Positions 34,601 to 47,225 of a stretch of 64,000 nt of DNA are shown here, piece after piece. Under the pieces are notes generated by a model. The model did not search any database. It was not told the DNA's origin and was given only the letters and a program-made list of their open reading frames with translations. The stretch lies in assembly GCF_000002995.4 (NCBI RefSeq), contig NW_025062479.1:3245721-3309720 (forward strand). Direction: 5' to 3'. The stretch comes from Brugia malayi (lineage: Eukaryota > Nematoda > Chromadorea > Rhabditida > Onchocercidae). Position 1 is the first letter of the stretch. Each line of letters begins with the position of its first letter. The translations under genes were made by a program, and so were the position numbers.

Positions 34601-36983
34601 TTGTGAACTCAACTCCACATCTTCAAAATATTTATCTGAATTGTCTGATAAATTTCTGCTTTTGAAATAAATGCAACAAATTTCTGCAGTTTTTGCTTTT
34701 GTTTTTGCTTTTGAAATAAATGCATTTCTGCTTTTGAAATAAATGCAACAATAATTTCTGCTTTTGAAATAAATGCAACAATAATAATTTCTGCTTTTGA
34801 AATAAATGCAACAATAATAATAATAAACAAACTGTTTCACACCTGTGAGTGGTATGCCAATCTCGTGAACTTTCCATCAATGCAGGCAATAAATGGGTGT
34901 TGTGAAACTGATGCAAACTGGATATATTTGCAAATAGCTGTGTTATTCTGTCCCGTTCCAAGATTTTCTCCTCATCAATTTTCTTGCGGAATGTCTACAA
35001 TAAAAATGCTAGAGCGGTATAGAAATTACATGTAGAACTATTATTACATGGATGGTCATCAATTACCAATAATTCACTGAATAAATAAAGTAGAGCATAT
35101 TGGCAATTTTTAAATTATACTTCATCAAGCAGACGTAGTTTGTCAACATATCGCTGTTCCGAATCAACTAGTTCTTTAGCAGCAAGCCAGGCTTTTTCGG
35201 TACGTTTTTTGATTTTTTCCTTCATTGCTGGTACTCGATTCATGCTTCCTTCTGAAATTACCACAGACTGTGCGTCTGGGATTTCTGAGATTTGCGACTG
35301 TGCATCTACCACAACATCATCGCTCACATCATCTGCTTCTTCCTCCGAAAGATCATCATCTCCAGAGGTATCACGTAGTTTCACTTTGAAACCTCCATCT
35401 GGACCTGAAAGACAATAAAAACTACTATTTATAATAAGTAATTAGATGTGAAATGAAAACTACTTCTACAACAAGAAACCTGTAGGCGTTAAAGATTAGA
35501 CGTAGTATGAAAGCTAATTTTTATTTTATATATAAATGAAAAAATATACCTTTATATTCCATGAAAGCTCTGAATTTGCTCTTCGATTCCTGTTTCACAC
35601 CATTTATGTACATTTCATGCTTTGAAAAACGTGTACTGCAAGTGAGAGATTTTATAAAAAATCACAAATAATTTTTGAACCGAAATGAAATGATTGGTTT
35701 CAATACAGCAATTCTGCTTAATACATTACATTAGAAATTATGCTAGAGAAGTGAAATACTTATAATCTTCTCCAAACTTTTAAAAACAAACGAATGGAAT
35801 GCTCAATTTGTTTCAAAAATATGTTTCTTCCATCGATATGTATTTTAATATGTTTGACGCTTTACTACGATTGAAAATTTTAAATAAAACCAGTAAATTC
35901 GAAAAGATGAACAGGTCCATAAACATCTGAATCTAAAATTCTCTCAAGAAAATTGTGGGCCCGTGGCATTCTATAGCACGACATGAAGAACTATTCCCAT
36001 TATAACTATTTGCTCGAAAACATTGTGCAATAATCAATTAAATTAACCTGTAGGCTCTGGAAGAGCGCATTCGTGTTGTGGTGCTACCATCTGGATTAAC
36101 AACCGTTTCAACTTCAGTTTGTGGAGTATTCGAAAGCGATGAACTTGTTCTCATTTCAGAAAATAGTTCAGGAAACTTATTTATAAGCTGATCTTTCTGT
36201 TCATTTAACATGTTAAGAAATTTTTCCTGTGTCTTTTGCAATACGGCACTAATTGCTGAATCCTGAAAACTCATTTTTTACTTTGCTTGTTTCCTCAACC
36301 ATAATTTTGCATTAAAAAAAATCATGAGTTTAGACTTTTTTCCTTGCTAACTATGCGGTAACACCTCAGGATTAGAAAAATCCATAAGAGCCTTAGATCT
36401 ATCAATGAGGACTATTGGCTGTCGGAAACCATCGATATCACCAAATAATCGTTCTGTTTTTTCTTCGATCAAAGCTTCCCGACCTAAAAACACAATGCTC
36501 AAACTTCAGAGCATTGAAAAATGCGACCGTTCCACCAAGTTTATTGTTAACATTGATCAAAACTAGCGCTAATTACTAATTTAAATACAGAACTGATACA
36601 AAATAAGTGGTTGGTTTATTTGTATTTACCATTAGCAATTTCGGTTTTCCTAGTGCTTTGATTGCATTCAATTTTTAACTTTCTTCGACAAGTTTTCGTC
36701 ATCTCCTCTTGACCATCCGCAGAAAGAATGTGATACTCGGTGACGTGTACCTTGCATCCATCTGTCTCATCAACTTCATCGAACTGCAAACAGTCTGAAA
36801 TTATCAAAAGCCTCCCAAACATGTAAACCAACCCTTAGAATTTAGGGAGCACTTTGACCAACATAACCACAATAATATAGAAGAAACCTCTTTTACATCC
36901 AGCAAAGTTCCACCTTGCAAATCTACGTTAGCGGGTGGAGATAATTTCTGAAGAATGAGTGATCCATCTGGAGTGGTAGCCAT
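31668..36983 (-). CDS. FGD/EXC-5-type Rho guanine nucleotide exchange factor (DH-PH-FYVE-PH)
   Basis: Cytoplasmic activator of Rho-family GTPases, Cdc42 in characterised FGD proteins. Seventeen exons (minus): 36888-36983, 36630-36783, 36365-36483, 36048-36262, 35550-35635, 35121-35404, 34843-34994, 34389-34530, 34147-34233, 33889-33999, 33712-33813, 33430-33567, 33066-33142, 32857-32965, 32528-32713, 32002-32184, 31668-31862; 811 residues, phases consistent. The start ATG has an in-frame TAA upstream. A novel N-terminus (1-290) precedes the DH domain (about 295-482, with SEQRYVDKL and PVQRVMRYQLLLQEYKKHL), PH1 (about 505-615, HLFLFNDLLLLAS), a zinc finger of four CxxC pairs (635-686) and PH2 (705-805, YFVVRKDFCLYSYAS). 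The finger lacks the FYVE basic motif. Candidate C. elegans relatives are EXC-5 and TAG-77; which is orthologous I cannot say. Confidence 0.92.
34651..34822. repeat. Intronic minisatellite in the FGD gene
   Basis: Within the intron 34531-34842, about five copies of a unit of 26-33 bases with core TTTCTGCTTTTGAAATAAA followed by TGCAACA. The last three copies (from about 34725) are near-perfect and grow by ATA steps; the first two are separated by a degenerate CTTTTG-rich part. On the coding (minus) strand each unit holds an AAAAGCAG that looks like a weak splice acceptor. Confidence 0.85.
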
Positions 36984-39786
36984 GTTTACATTAGATTAAG
37001 CAGCGGGAAATGAGATTAGCTGCTCGGATTACGTACGTGTCACCTCTTCTTCCTGCAAATAAATCTTTTTACAGCTATTTTACCCTACATTTTTTAATCG
37101 CTCTTTTGTTCAAAATTCCCAAAAATCGCTCCTTCCCATTTTATAATTTCACAAAGAGCGGTAATTGCAAATCATTTTGTAATTGGACAAATCATAAACA
37201 AAAACGTTTACAACTGAAAGCACGGCAAGCTTAAAAGAGACATATTAAAGAGCCTGTCATTCTTATGAAGAATCTATTCAGCTTTTATCAGAGAGGTATT
37301 CAAACTTCCGGATTACTACTACAGCAATAGTTGACTCTTCCAGTGGCATTTCCATAGAAAAGGTGATAAACTAATGTCGCATGATATCACGAAAACGACA
37401 ATGTAGTAAACAAGTAAACAATTGCAATTAGATATCGATAAATATTGCATAATTTATATAGAGGAAATTGTTTTCTTTGCAGCTGGAATATCAAAGTTAG
37501 AAATGCTACGGTATTGCCTGCCTACCTGAAAGATTGAAAATTGTACTTTTATTTAACATTGTGCTAATGTTAAACAACAACTAGTGTTTTTGCTTTTGTT
37601 TTTTTTTTTTTTCTTTTTTATTTAGATCAAATTCTACCAACCATATTAATTGATTGCCTTTTGGGATATTTTCATGAAAACGGAAATATACATTGGCCTT
37701 AATAAATTCCATCAATTGACTGTGATGTATTTTTTTTTTTTAGTTGTAATAATTTATCCAATTCTGAACAATTTCAATTTTTTTAAATATAAATTTAACA
37801 AGCATTTTAATGTATTAAAATTTTTGACTGTGTGAATGAACATTTTATCACTTATCATTTATCTTAGAATTTGTTCATCGAAGTGAAATCAAACCATCCA
37901 AATGAATATTACATGATGAGGCAAATATCTATTGAAAATAAGATGAGAATTCTAATTCAGTAATAATAGCTGAAAAAAAGGAAAAGAAATAAATGTCCCA
38001 TGAAAGTAAGCATATCAATCAATGAAGCAATCAGTCAAGCAATTACTTCCTTCATGACAAGAAAAGTGATGTCAAAAAAGATGCACTATGATGATGGATA
38101 AGATGATGCGCAGGGAAAAACAACACTGTCGTTCATCAACCAACAACAAAACTCGAACATTTTTAAACATTTGTTCAGCTCTGTCAAATTTCATTTCTTG
38201 TATTCATTCGTGTTTGCCGTTCATTCAACCTACCTTCTCATGTTCTTCCGTTTCCTCTCTATCATGATCAATTCTATTCTATTTTGCTCTATTCTAATTC
38301 TTCAATACCACAACATGTGGTCGTCTGTTGATACTTATATCATTGATCGAAACGAATGAATGGTGTGATATACAGCAGCCGGTTTTCAAAACCATATCGG
38401 AGAAGTGATTTGAAACGATGACTGTCATCGCCGGATCGGTTTGTTAAGTAGGAGATTTTTATTACTTAAAAAAAGATAGAGTTAAAGATAATTGTAAAGT
38501 TGAGAACGGTATATTGCTTAAATGGGTAAATACAAATTTAACGGTACAGGAGTAAACAGTGTTATTATTACATTTAATTTCGCACTTTTTATCAAATGAT
38601 AATAATTCCCGCGTTTCTCTGTAACTTCCTATAAGTATCGTCAAGAAACAAATTATTTCCCTAAAAATAACGGTTGTTCTTATCTTAGTTACTTCTAATG
38701 AAGTAATTTATATCTTCAAATAACGGAGACAAATGGTGCGTTACAGCAAGATCTAATAAGCATGAATATGTTTGCATGCACATATATATATAAATCACTG
38801 CCATATTCAAAAGACATAAAATAAAAATTAAGCAGAATAATACAAAATGAACCAATGAAGCATTCCCCTCTAATGAAAAGTATAAACATGGACTCTATTT
38901 ATTTGATGAAACTGGGGAAGCAGAGCAAAAGGAGGTAAATTAGCATCAACTTGCTCCATGTGATACTAACATATCATTCATTGGAGATGAAGAAGAACCG
39001 GAAACGGATCAACACATGCATCTTTCCCGTCTTATTCCCTTAGGGAGTAACTAATGCTAACCAAAAATAGGGATTAACTACGAAACATGTGATTAACTAT
39101 GAAACTTTTTCAAAACTTCTCAAAATTGAATGGTTCAATATGTAAAATGTCTCACATATCCTTTTCAAGTATTGCCGACTATAAGTGTATGGTTGTGATC
39201 GAAGACTAACTGCTAAAGCTCATGGAAAATATTCGTGAAATTCCCTTCTGAGATAGCTTATAATCAATCAAAAAGTAAAAGGAAAAAAAAAGGAGGGAAA
39301 GGGTTGATGGTAAATGTTGACCGAAAATTTTTGATGTTTAATTTTATTTAGAAAAGGGTAAAGATGAAGTGAGATTGGAAGTTAGGTCAATTTCATCTTT
39401 AACCACAATTCATTTCTTTTTAACATCTATTTGTCTATAGAGAATTGAAAATGAAAAATTAATTGGCAAGAAAAAGAGGGTCAATTATGTTGATGACAAA
39501 TTTCTCCTTGTTGGTGAAATAAATTTCCAAAACAAATGATATTTATTGGTGGAAGTACGAGAAAGGCCAACATGATAGGCATTAGCCTATCAATGATAAG
39601 ATGAAGAAATACACCGCCAAAAGCATACAGCACATGGCACACGGCGCAGGGCTTAGGGCGCAATATTACTAAAGAAGCACAACACACTAAATGGCCCTAT
39701 GGAAAAAGCAAAGAGGCATAACTATCCTCCACGAGCATGACTCAACAACAGCAAAAAGGCTCTCTGTTATATGAGGAATATATAAA

Positions 39787-39895
39787 TATGTATGTGTGTG
39801 TGTATGTGTATGTGGTGTGTATGTGGTGTGTATGTGGTTTGTATTTGGTGTGTACGTGGTGTGTATGTATGTATGTGGTGTGTATGTTGTATAGA
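39787..39895. repeat. Degenerate TG / GTATGTGGTG repeat
   Basis: Repeats of TATGTGTG grading into five or six imperfect GTATGTGGTGT units. The Tyr/Thr/His-rich open frame on its complement is a repeat artefact. Confidence 0.8.
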
Positions 39896-40969
39896 AATGA
39901 TTATTATGCAAACAAGCTGTTTCCTCTTACGTTCTTTCGTATGTAAATAAGCGCCGCCACCAATGTGACTTTCGACCTCACCGCTTGTTTATAAGTAGTT
40001 TTTGTCATAGAACAGATTATTATTTGTGGAACAATGATCTTCCCATTATACATAAACGCAAGTGATTCGTTATTTGGAGAATTCTATAAAAAATGCTCAG
40101 ATAAATATTGGCGTTGGCAACAGGAAGGTGATTAGGTGGAAGGAGGAGATAACGTAAAAGGAAATAATGAAACTTTGATGATATGCAAAACAATGTTACG
40201 GCTCAAATTCAAACAGATAGCTTCATAGAGTTACTAGCAATGAGAAAAATAAAAATGGATAGAATAATATGAAAGAATAAAACTTGATAAACTGAATTGA
40301 AATGCCAATCACATCATGATTATATCCATTTATCTCAGATTTTGCAAATTCCGTTAATCGTTTTTCTGGAAAATACTGGAAATATTTCACTTGTCCAGTT
40401 TAACAAATGTCACATCACAGCGAAAAGGAATGCTTAATCTTAAATGTTCAAATAACGTAACTCGCTATTTTCCACAGGGACCCATACTACATTTAACAAA
40501 TCTCCTCAATAATTCATCATAAATTTGAACAAATTTTTTGGAATATATTACACAACAAATATTTAAGATTAAATAATAAACAATAATCGTTCATCAGAAA
40601 AAACTGAGTTACATTATAATTGGATCAGAGTACTTCAGTGAATTAGAATTCTATGCTTGTTCAGCCTTTTAGATTGCACTTACTTTAATTTCGCCATCGC
40701 AAACGTCAAATAACTCCTGAGAGTATGCCAGTTTGCTGATAAAGTTACGTATAAAAAACATTTGGAATGAAGAAAGAAGAAACGAAGAAAAGGAAGGAAG
40801 GAGACCTGGAAAGAAGAGGACGACGGATCGTACGGACAAGGACGTCGGGAACGAGTAGCGGGGAGGTCGAAATATTTGCAAAATGATATGTAGAAATGAA
40901 GAAAACTGTCTAAGAATTTATTCAATAGATTTTATCACATTTTTGTGAAAAATTAGTGAGAATTGTAAG

Positions 40970-41122
40970 CGGCGTTCTTCCATACGGGCATTGCAGCAAA
41001 GAATGAAAAGAGTGGCTAAGCACGGTGAAGTAGAAGAATGGGAGCAAAACCCAGTGGGGCTTGAAATATTAGAAAAAATTTTGAATTCAAAGAACAATTT
41101 TTTGCTTACCACCAAAACTTAA
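40970..41122 (+). CDS. Tentative terminal exon, unidentified protein
   Basis: Open segment after AATTGTAAG reading RRSSIRALQQRMKRVAKHG, then EVEEWEQNPVGLEILEKIL, to a TAA at 41120-41122. Base and codon use look more coding than the surroundings (CGG, GCC, CAC, GTG codons). A possible preceding plus exon with ATG at 40767 runs to a GAG|GTCGAA donor in compatible phase. Competing minus-strand candidates overlap the area (40684-40805 and 41110-41137), so the strand is unsettled. No family recognised. Confidence 0.25.
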   Translation, partial: RRSSIRALQQRMKRVAKHGEVEEWEQNPVGLEILEKILNSKNNFLLTTKT

Positions 41123-42150
41123 GTTCTTTCGGTCAATCTTGAAGTGATGGAATGGAATTTATGAAAAGTTTTTCATTCAAAAAATTAATATATTTCAAAA
41201 TATGTTTTAAAAATTAATAATTTTAACTATTTGCATGTTATAGACTATAATTTCTACCTGAAGATCTGAGGGGAAGCTTATTTAACTGAGCTTCAGATAC
41301 GCAATCATTATTTCTTTTTCGCCTCTATGTTTTATGATAATTCAATCGATGATAACGTTTTATGGTTATTTAACAAAAAAAAAAAAAAGGAAGTTTTATA
41401 AAATAGAAACAACAAGAAAAAAAGCAAATGAATCGATGAAAGCATTGCAGAAACCTAACATAATTATATTCAAATGAGTAAATTATTACTCCGAAATACT
41501 GCCAAGTACTAATCTCGACATTTTAGTTACTAAAGCGACAGTTGTAAAAAATACTGATTCTATAATGTTGTTGCAATGATTTGAAAACGTATGGAATGCC
41601 AAGGATTACTATGCAAATTGCGATGACAGAAGAAGTGAGAAAGAACAAGAATAATAATTAGTAGTAATAACAATAATTAATAATAATAAATAATACATGA
41701 TAATGATCAATATAAGCAATGGTAACAATTAATAATAATAATAATAATAAGTTAATCAATTAATTAATTAAGTAAAATAAATAAAGTATTAACAGCACAA
41801 CAAAAGTTCGTTCGGTATTGTGAAGCTAAACAACGGAACAAATGTCCCTCGATATATCAATAGCGATACATCAACCATAAGGAAGAGGAAAGAGTAGTGG
41901 AGAAATTTGAAACATATTTCGAGTCAAAGTCAAACATTTCAAACACTTCATTTAAAAGCATATAGATCAAAAGATGAAGGTTGGAATTGAAGAATTGCTG
42001 ACAATCTAAGGAATAATCGATTTGTTAAATGATTAGCATTCCAACTGTTTGGTTGATTTGGTAAAAGAATTCATTGAAGAGCTTTGGTGTTGATGGCTGT
42101 GCTATTAGCTTAGATCGAAACGTAAAGTAGTGTCTCCTCCCTCACTCACT

Positions 42151-42892
42151 TCACGTCCTCTTTCTGTTCTCTTGACCGATGGATCTAGTTAGTTGCTACA
42201 ATTTTTCGCAAATATCTTAGCATCCAACTTACGATTTCCTGGTAGCGCATTCACGAGCTAAGTTTACGACCAAATCATTAATGGTTTGCTTTCCGAATTT
42301 CCCACTATTTTTATTCCATATTGCTAGAATTAAAAAGTTGAAGTTTATGACATTTGTTTTTCTTTTAATCTAATACATTCCTGGGACTTTTAGTAAATGT
42401 GTTTATGTTTTTGATTTTCTCGATCTTAAAATTCTTGCAAAATTTTTTATTTCTGTTTCATCTCGTCATCCTTCTCTCTCTCAATGTGACATCATCCACA
42501 ACCGTCCTTTATCTTTTGAAAGTTTGAAAAAAAAAAAAAACTCTGTAAGCAAACTCGACAGTTTCTGAAAGTTCTCTACGTATTCACGTTTTAGCACTTC
42601 AAATATGTATAACTTTGAACAAAATGATTTCCCAGTTAGCTGAAGGCTTGTACAAGTCCTTAAATTTTTGCATTCAATGTGCTTATTTTGAAAGCTGTGC
42701 TGTTCAATTCTTCAGACAGAGAGAGAGAGAGAGAGAGAGAGATTTTCGAAGAATTCAAGCAAAGCTCTAAAAAGGTTTAATTCAAACCAGATGTTTATTG
42801 CTTTCATGACTAGCTATTGTTTTATTCCATATCATTTATCACAGCACTACATTACCAATCCACACTCGATGAAGATGATGTCCTTGTACCTT
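42151..42892 (-). CDS. Tentative C-terminal exons of an unidentified gene
   Basis: Three minus-strand exons in consistent phase: 42856-42892 (KVQGHHLHRVWI), 42233-42323 (IWNKNSGKFGKQTINDLVV, NLARECATRK) and 42151-42184 (SIGQENRKRT, TGA). Splice ends are good: TTCAG acceptor, GTAATG donor, TTCTAG acceptor, GTAAGT donor, ACTAG acceptor. A further upstream exon at 43891-43944 would fit in phase 0. The chain is more GC-rich than its flanks and highly charged, but I recognise no domain, and the 5' part of the gene is not found. The 48-base last intron is short but allowed in nematodes. Confidence 0.35.
42717..42742. repeat. (GA)n microsatellite
   Basis: Pure AG/GA dinucleotide run of about 26 bases. 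Confidence 0.9.
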
Positions 42893-43474
42893 CTGAATTA
42901 GTTTAGTATTGACATGAAACATAAGGAGAAGATAAAGTTATTCAGAAAATGAAATTTTTAATGAAATATTTTGAAACAAAAAGAAAAAGCATCAAACAAA
43001 ATGCAACATGGTACGATGAATATTTCAGTTTAGAAATTTTTTTTTACAATTTTAAGCTTTAAAAATAACTCATGAAGCGTTTATTATCAATTCAAATTTT
43101 CTAAAATAAAGATTAGTTGGAAAAATAAAAAGCATTCGTGATTTTTGTAACACTGCATATCAAATAATATAATTCTTTAAAAATTCAAATATTCCATTCA
43201 TCTTTCTCGATACAAAGTAAGCAGTGCTATCATTTAATAAAAGTTAAGCTTATCCAACATTTTGCTGACAGTATGATAATAAGAAATTTATAAAACGAAT
43301 CAAATTTTGAAGTCGAAAAAAAAAAAAAAAAAAAAGGTTTTCCCGACAGAATATCTTGACATCTTCGCGTTTGTGCGTTTGAAGTAAGTACACATATAAA
43401 ATGATGATATTTCTTGCAACTTTTGAGAAATTTCTGTAAGGTCGAGTTATATGATAAAGAGCACACACGCATAG

Positions 43475-43509
<35 letters not shown>

Positions 43510-46500
43510 CACACGCACACAAACACAGACACACACAGAGAGAGCAACTGACTCCTCATCCATCGCATTTTAAAACGAACATTTAATTGAGTAAAAGCTA
43601 AGCTTATTTAACGTTTTCCTTACAATTTCTGGTTGAAATTTAAAAAATGAGGAACCAAGCGAACATATAATGAATTAACACTCTGTCATTTTTTCTTTTT
43701 TTTTTTTTTCAAATAAAAAACTAATTTCACTAAAGCGTAAAGCCTTAACGAATAAATTACCACTGGATGAAATCAATTATTGCATGCAATTTGTTTCAGC
43801 TTTTTGGCTTGAGCAAATGTAATTTACTGATCTTATAGCATTTGAATAAGCCCACCTATGTTCTGTAGGCTAAATGTGAATTCCGCAAACAATTTCTTCC
43901 TTATCCATTATGCATGGAATTTTATTCAATGAGATTTCTACTTCCTGGCCCCTTTTTTTGTTTTTTTTTTTAAATCCAGAAAGTTGAAGCATGTAATTAT
44001 GATATTAAGAATACTCATCATGCATATGAAGAGTTTACAGCGAATTTTTATTTCTACCAAAAAAAGGAATAATTGGTTATAAAAAGAAAAAAAAAATAAG
44101 TCTTAAAAAGATGCAAAAATGGGCTTTTTTCTTTTCTTGCTAAAATTTTGCTTTTTCAATAGAAAGCATTGTATAGTGGGCACTTCTTTGGTATCTTTCA
44201 GTGATTTGTGCTTTATTCACTGAAAAAAAAAAAAATTGAATGGTCGAAAAAGGAAGCAATTTCTCACTTATCAGTTCCATTTTGATATATCATAATTCAT
44301 TTTCCTTTTTTTTTTCCGGAAAGAAAAACATTGCTCAATCAGAGATGTTATTGTATTCTAGAAGTTGATCTTTTCTTTTTTGAGCATTTTTAGAAGCACT
44401 GATTTACATTGAAGGAATGTAATCGTACTGTAGTTGCATATTTTCATGATCACATTGAACGGTAATTTGTTTATACTAATAAATTCAAAGTTTAATTGTT
44501 ATATACCTAGGATGAAAGTTAACTTTTCATGAAATGGAATATTCCCATGCAAAATGGTAGCATTAAAATGAAAACATAAAATATTTTTTAATGGAAATCC
44601 GATCAAAACGATTGAAATCCACACACTTTTTTTTTTTTTTTTGAAACAAATATCTATCAATAAAACACGTTGCATAACATTAAAAAAAAAAAAAAATAGT
44701 AGTAAGTGATATCACCAATGCAACATCTTTAACAAGGAAATTCATTTAAAATGGTTGACATTACAAGGGCGACACAAGAAAATCTTTGTTGGAAAATAAA
44801 TTAAAAAGTCAAAGTTTGTTCGAATATTAAATTAGATGTTGGCCAAAATCTTATATAATTTGAAATCAGATTTTTATTTCTTATTTTTATGTTTTTTTTT
44901 TTTTTTTAAAGAAAAAGCAAAAAAGGAGAAATAATGACAAAAATATGATTGTTATAAGTTTGTAATGGACTGGGTCCCAAGCCTCTTGTGATAAGTTGAT
45001 GTTAACTTAGGTTTAATGTCTTATGTGCAATTAAGTCTGGTATAGAACACAGATTTTGTCACATATCTGACAATTATGATATTACTGGAATTAAATAATT
45101 CATCTCAGCAGGTATGTTGAAGCTTAATCCATTATGTCTTCGTTAAAATACATTGTATAAGACGAAAGTAATAATTTCGTCGGTAGAATTTTCTTTTTTT
45201 TTTTTGCTTTGATCTTCGAATACGTAATAGAAATTTGCTTCCTCTATAGTACGATTGCGTAAGATAGTTGTAAAATATTGGAAGTCTGTAATGAAATCAA
45301 TAAGATTACGATGTAGTGTTAACTTATTTGCTATGTTATTAATGAAAATAATGATAAGAGATGGAAAGTTAAGGTAAAAGAAATTAGAAAAAATATTATA
45401 TTACAGAAAAACTTTGTCAATTTAATAACTCGACTATCAGAAAAATATTAAAATATTGAGGCTTTATTGCTAATTAGTAGCAATCTCGAGATAGGTGATT
45501 AAGGTCAAAAATCAGAACGAAATTAGCTTACTACTACGTTTTATTTTAAATTATCTGGAGGAAAACATTGTCATGCAACTAATGTAAGCATCACATTATC
45601 AATTAAAGGTTTGGATAGGTAGCGAAGAACAGAGAGAGACAGAGATTATCTTTATCAATTATCCATATCATTTTACTACATTACTAGTAGTGGGTAGATG
45701 AAAAAACGGAATAAAATAAAGTAGTAAAATAGTTGAATATTATAGACGATTATTATTGAAAAAAAATAACAAATATTATTATTGAGAATACTATTTAAAG
45801 TTGGTAACCTTGGAATGAAATATGACGATGAAATTGTTCTTGCGAATGAACACAGAGACGAAACATTTGTAAATAGCCGTTAGTAATCCTCCAATACTTT
45901 TTCAAAATCTAATGAATAATTTGAAGATTCATTATCACAAGAAAAAAAAAAAGCTCTAATTAATCAAATTTTTGATTAGACTTTTTGAGTTCGAAAAAAA
46001 AGTAAAAACAAATATTAAAATGTACGAGTAAATTCAATAATTTGACAATTCAATAATCATTTCTATAATCGGAGATTTTATACAATTGGTTATTGTAAGA
46101 AATTGCAAACATCTGAACTTTGAAAAAAAAATAGAATGAGAATGAAAACGAAATTTAAGTTTTCAAATATATAAATAATGCTAGAACAAAAGTATTTTTT
46201 AAAATTTCATTTTAGCTATTTATCGACCAAATTCCTAGCAATAACTAGATTGACAATGAATAAAAAAAAGAAGAAATCCGTTGGAAAGTCACAAAATCCG
46301 CTTTCACTTATTTACACATTGTTATTATTCATATTTGAATTTATGTATAGTCTGTTTTACATAGTACTTGTTGCTAACTCATTAAGCATATAAGCTCCAC
46401 AATGTTTTATTTAGTTCCTTTATCATCACTAATTTATTTATTTGTTATACTTATTTGTCACCCAAAAAAATTTATTCAACATTCTTGCGACACATTCCCT

Positions 46501-47225
46501 ATTGTGATATAATTGTGATATTGTAATATAAATTATAATTTATATAGTGACATCATATTAAGCTTACAACTTGCAATGTCACAATTTTTCTCTCCAAATT
46601 ATTACCTCTCAAGAACATATTGCGTTTTAAGAGAGATTATAAATTAGGGAAATGTCGCCTCAAATTATTTTTTGATAATTACCAAAGAAAATGGTAATTT
46701 GCTGCTAACAATGCCTTAATAATATCTCATTTATTTCATTGAAATCATCAGATAATAAAACAAATGAGATATTTTCATGGTATAATTTCACAAATATTCG
46801 CACAAATCTTGTATCTTTTACATCCAGAATTCTTGTTGAGCTTAAATATTGCTGCTTTAAACTACTTTTTTTTGAAAGCAGTCATAAAATTTGAAAAAAG
46901 CGTTTAGTTTATTTCACTACCTTAATTTGGCAGATTTTAAATCAGGGCAAATGTGTGAGCACAAACTTAACCAAGCAATATTATATCTAATGTTTTTGAT
47001 AAGTACTTTAAGGTTTGAGGATTTATAATTTAAGATTTCTAGCTTTGAAATTTCAGCAAGCTTTTTATCTGCTGAACTGAAACTAAATTAGGTCAACCTG
47101 AGTACCTATCACGAATATACTTATATAAATATATATATGGTTTGCATTATTTGACAACAACAACGAAAAAGCAACAGTTGTATCAATGTTAGATCACTTA
47201 ATCAATAATTTCTTAAGTACATCTT
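42893..47225. other. AT-rich interval without a supported gene
   Basis: Downstream flank of the class B receptor gene (minus). Many poly-A/T runs of 10-20 bases. A (CA)n/(TA)n compound microsatellite lies at about 43461-43545. One possible minus exon at 43891-43944 is mentioned with the gene at 42151-42892. Nothing else is supported. Confidence 0.45.
43461..43545. repeat. Compound (CA)n-(TA)n-(CA)n microsatellite
   Basis: CACACA tract, then TATATATA, then a degenerate ACACAC/AGAGAG tract. It produces a cysteine/valine-rich false frame on the minus strand. Confidence 0.9.

Larger units (their letters stand above)
36984..42150. other. Mostly non-coding interval with tentative exons
   Basis: AT-rich sequence upstream of the FGD gene. 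A TG-rich degenerate repeat lies at 39787-39895 and AAT-rich runs near 41690-41750. Short open segments with splice-like ends occur, for example plus 38944-39049 (after AAATTAG, before GTAACT), and opposite-strand candidates at 40684-41137. None is assignable to a family. Confidence 0.35.

Noticed and set aside
34595..34961. Overlapping minus-strand frames rich in FQKQK and FKSRN
   Set aside because: They are the intronic minisatellite read through; only the part above 34842 is the true DH exon.
35140..35418. 92-codon Ser-rich plus-strand frame
   Set aside because: Antisense shadow of the FGD exon at 35121-35404.
39480..39690. Hydrophobic minus-strand frame (FLHLIIDRLMPIMLAFLVLPP) and a short plus-strand frame (YTAKSIQHMAHGAGLRAQYY)
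   Set aside because: Both look partly coding but oppose each other and neither chains in phase to a neighbouring exon or matches a family.
39687..39946. Open frames rich in Tyr/Thr/His or Val/Cys on both strands
   Set aside because: Produced by the TG-rich repeat at 39787-39895.
43230..43568. Cysteine/valine-rich minus-strand frames of about 94-112 codons
   Set aside because: Translation of the CA/TA microsatellite plus a poly-A run.
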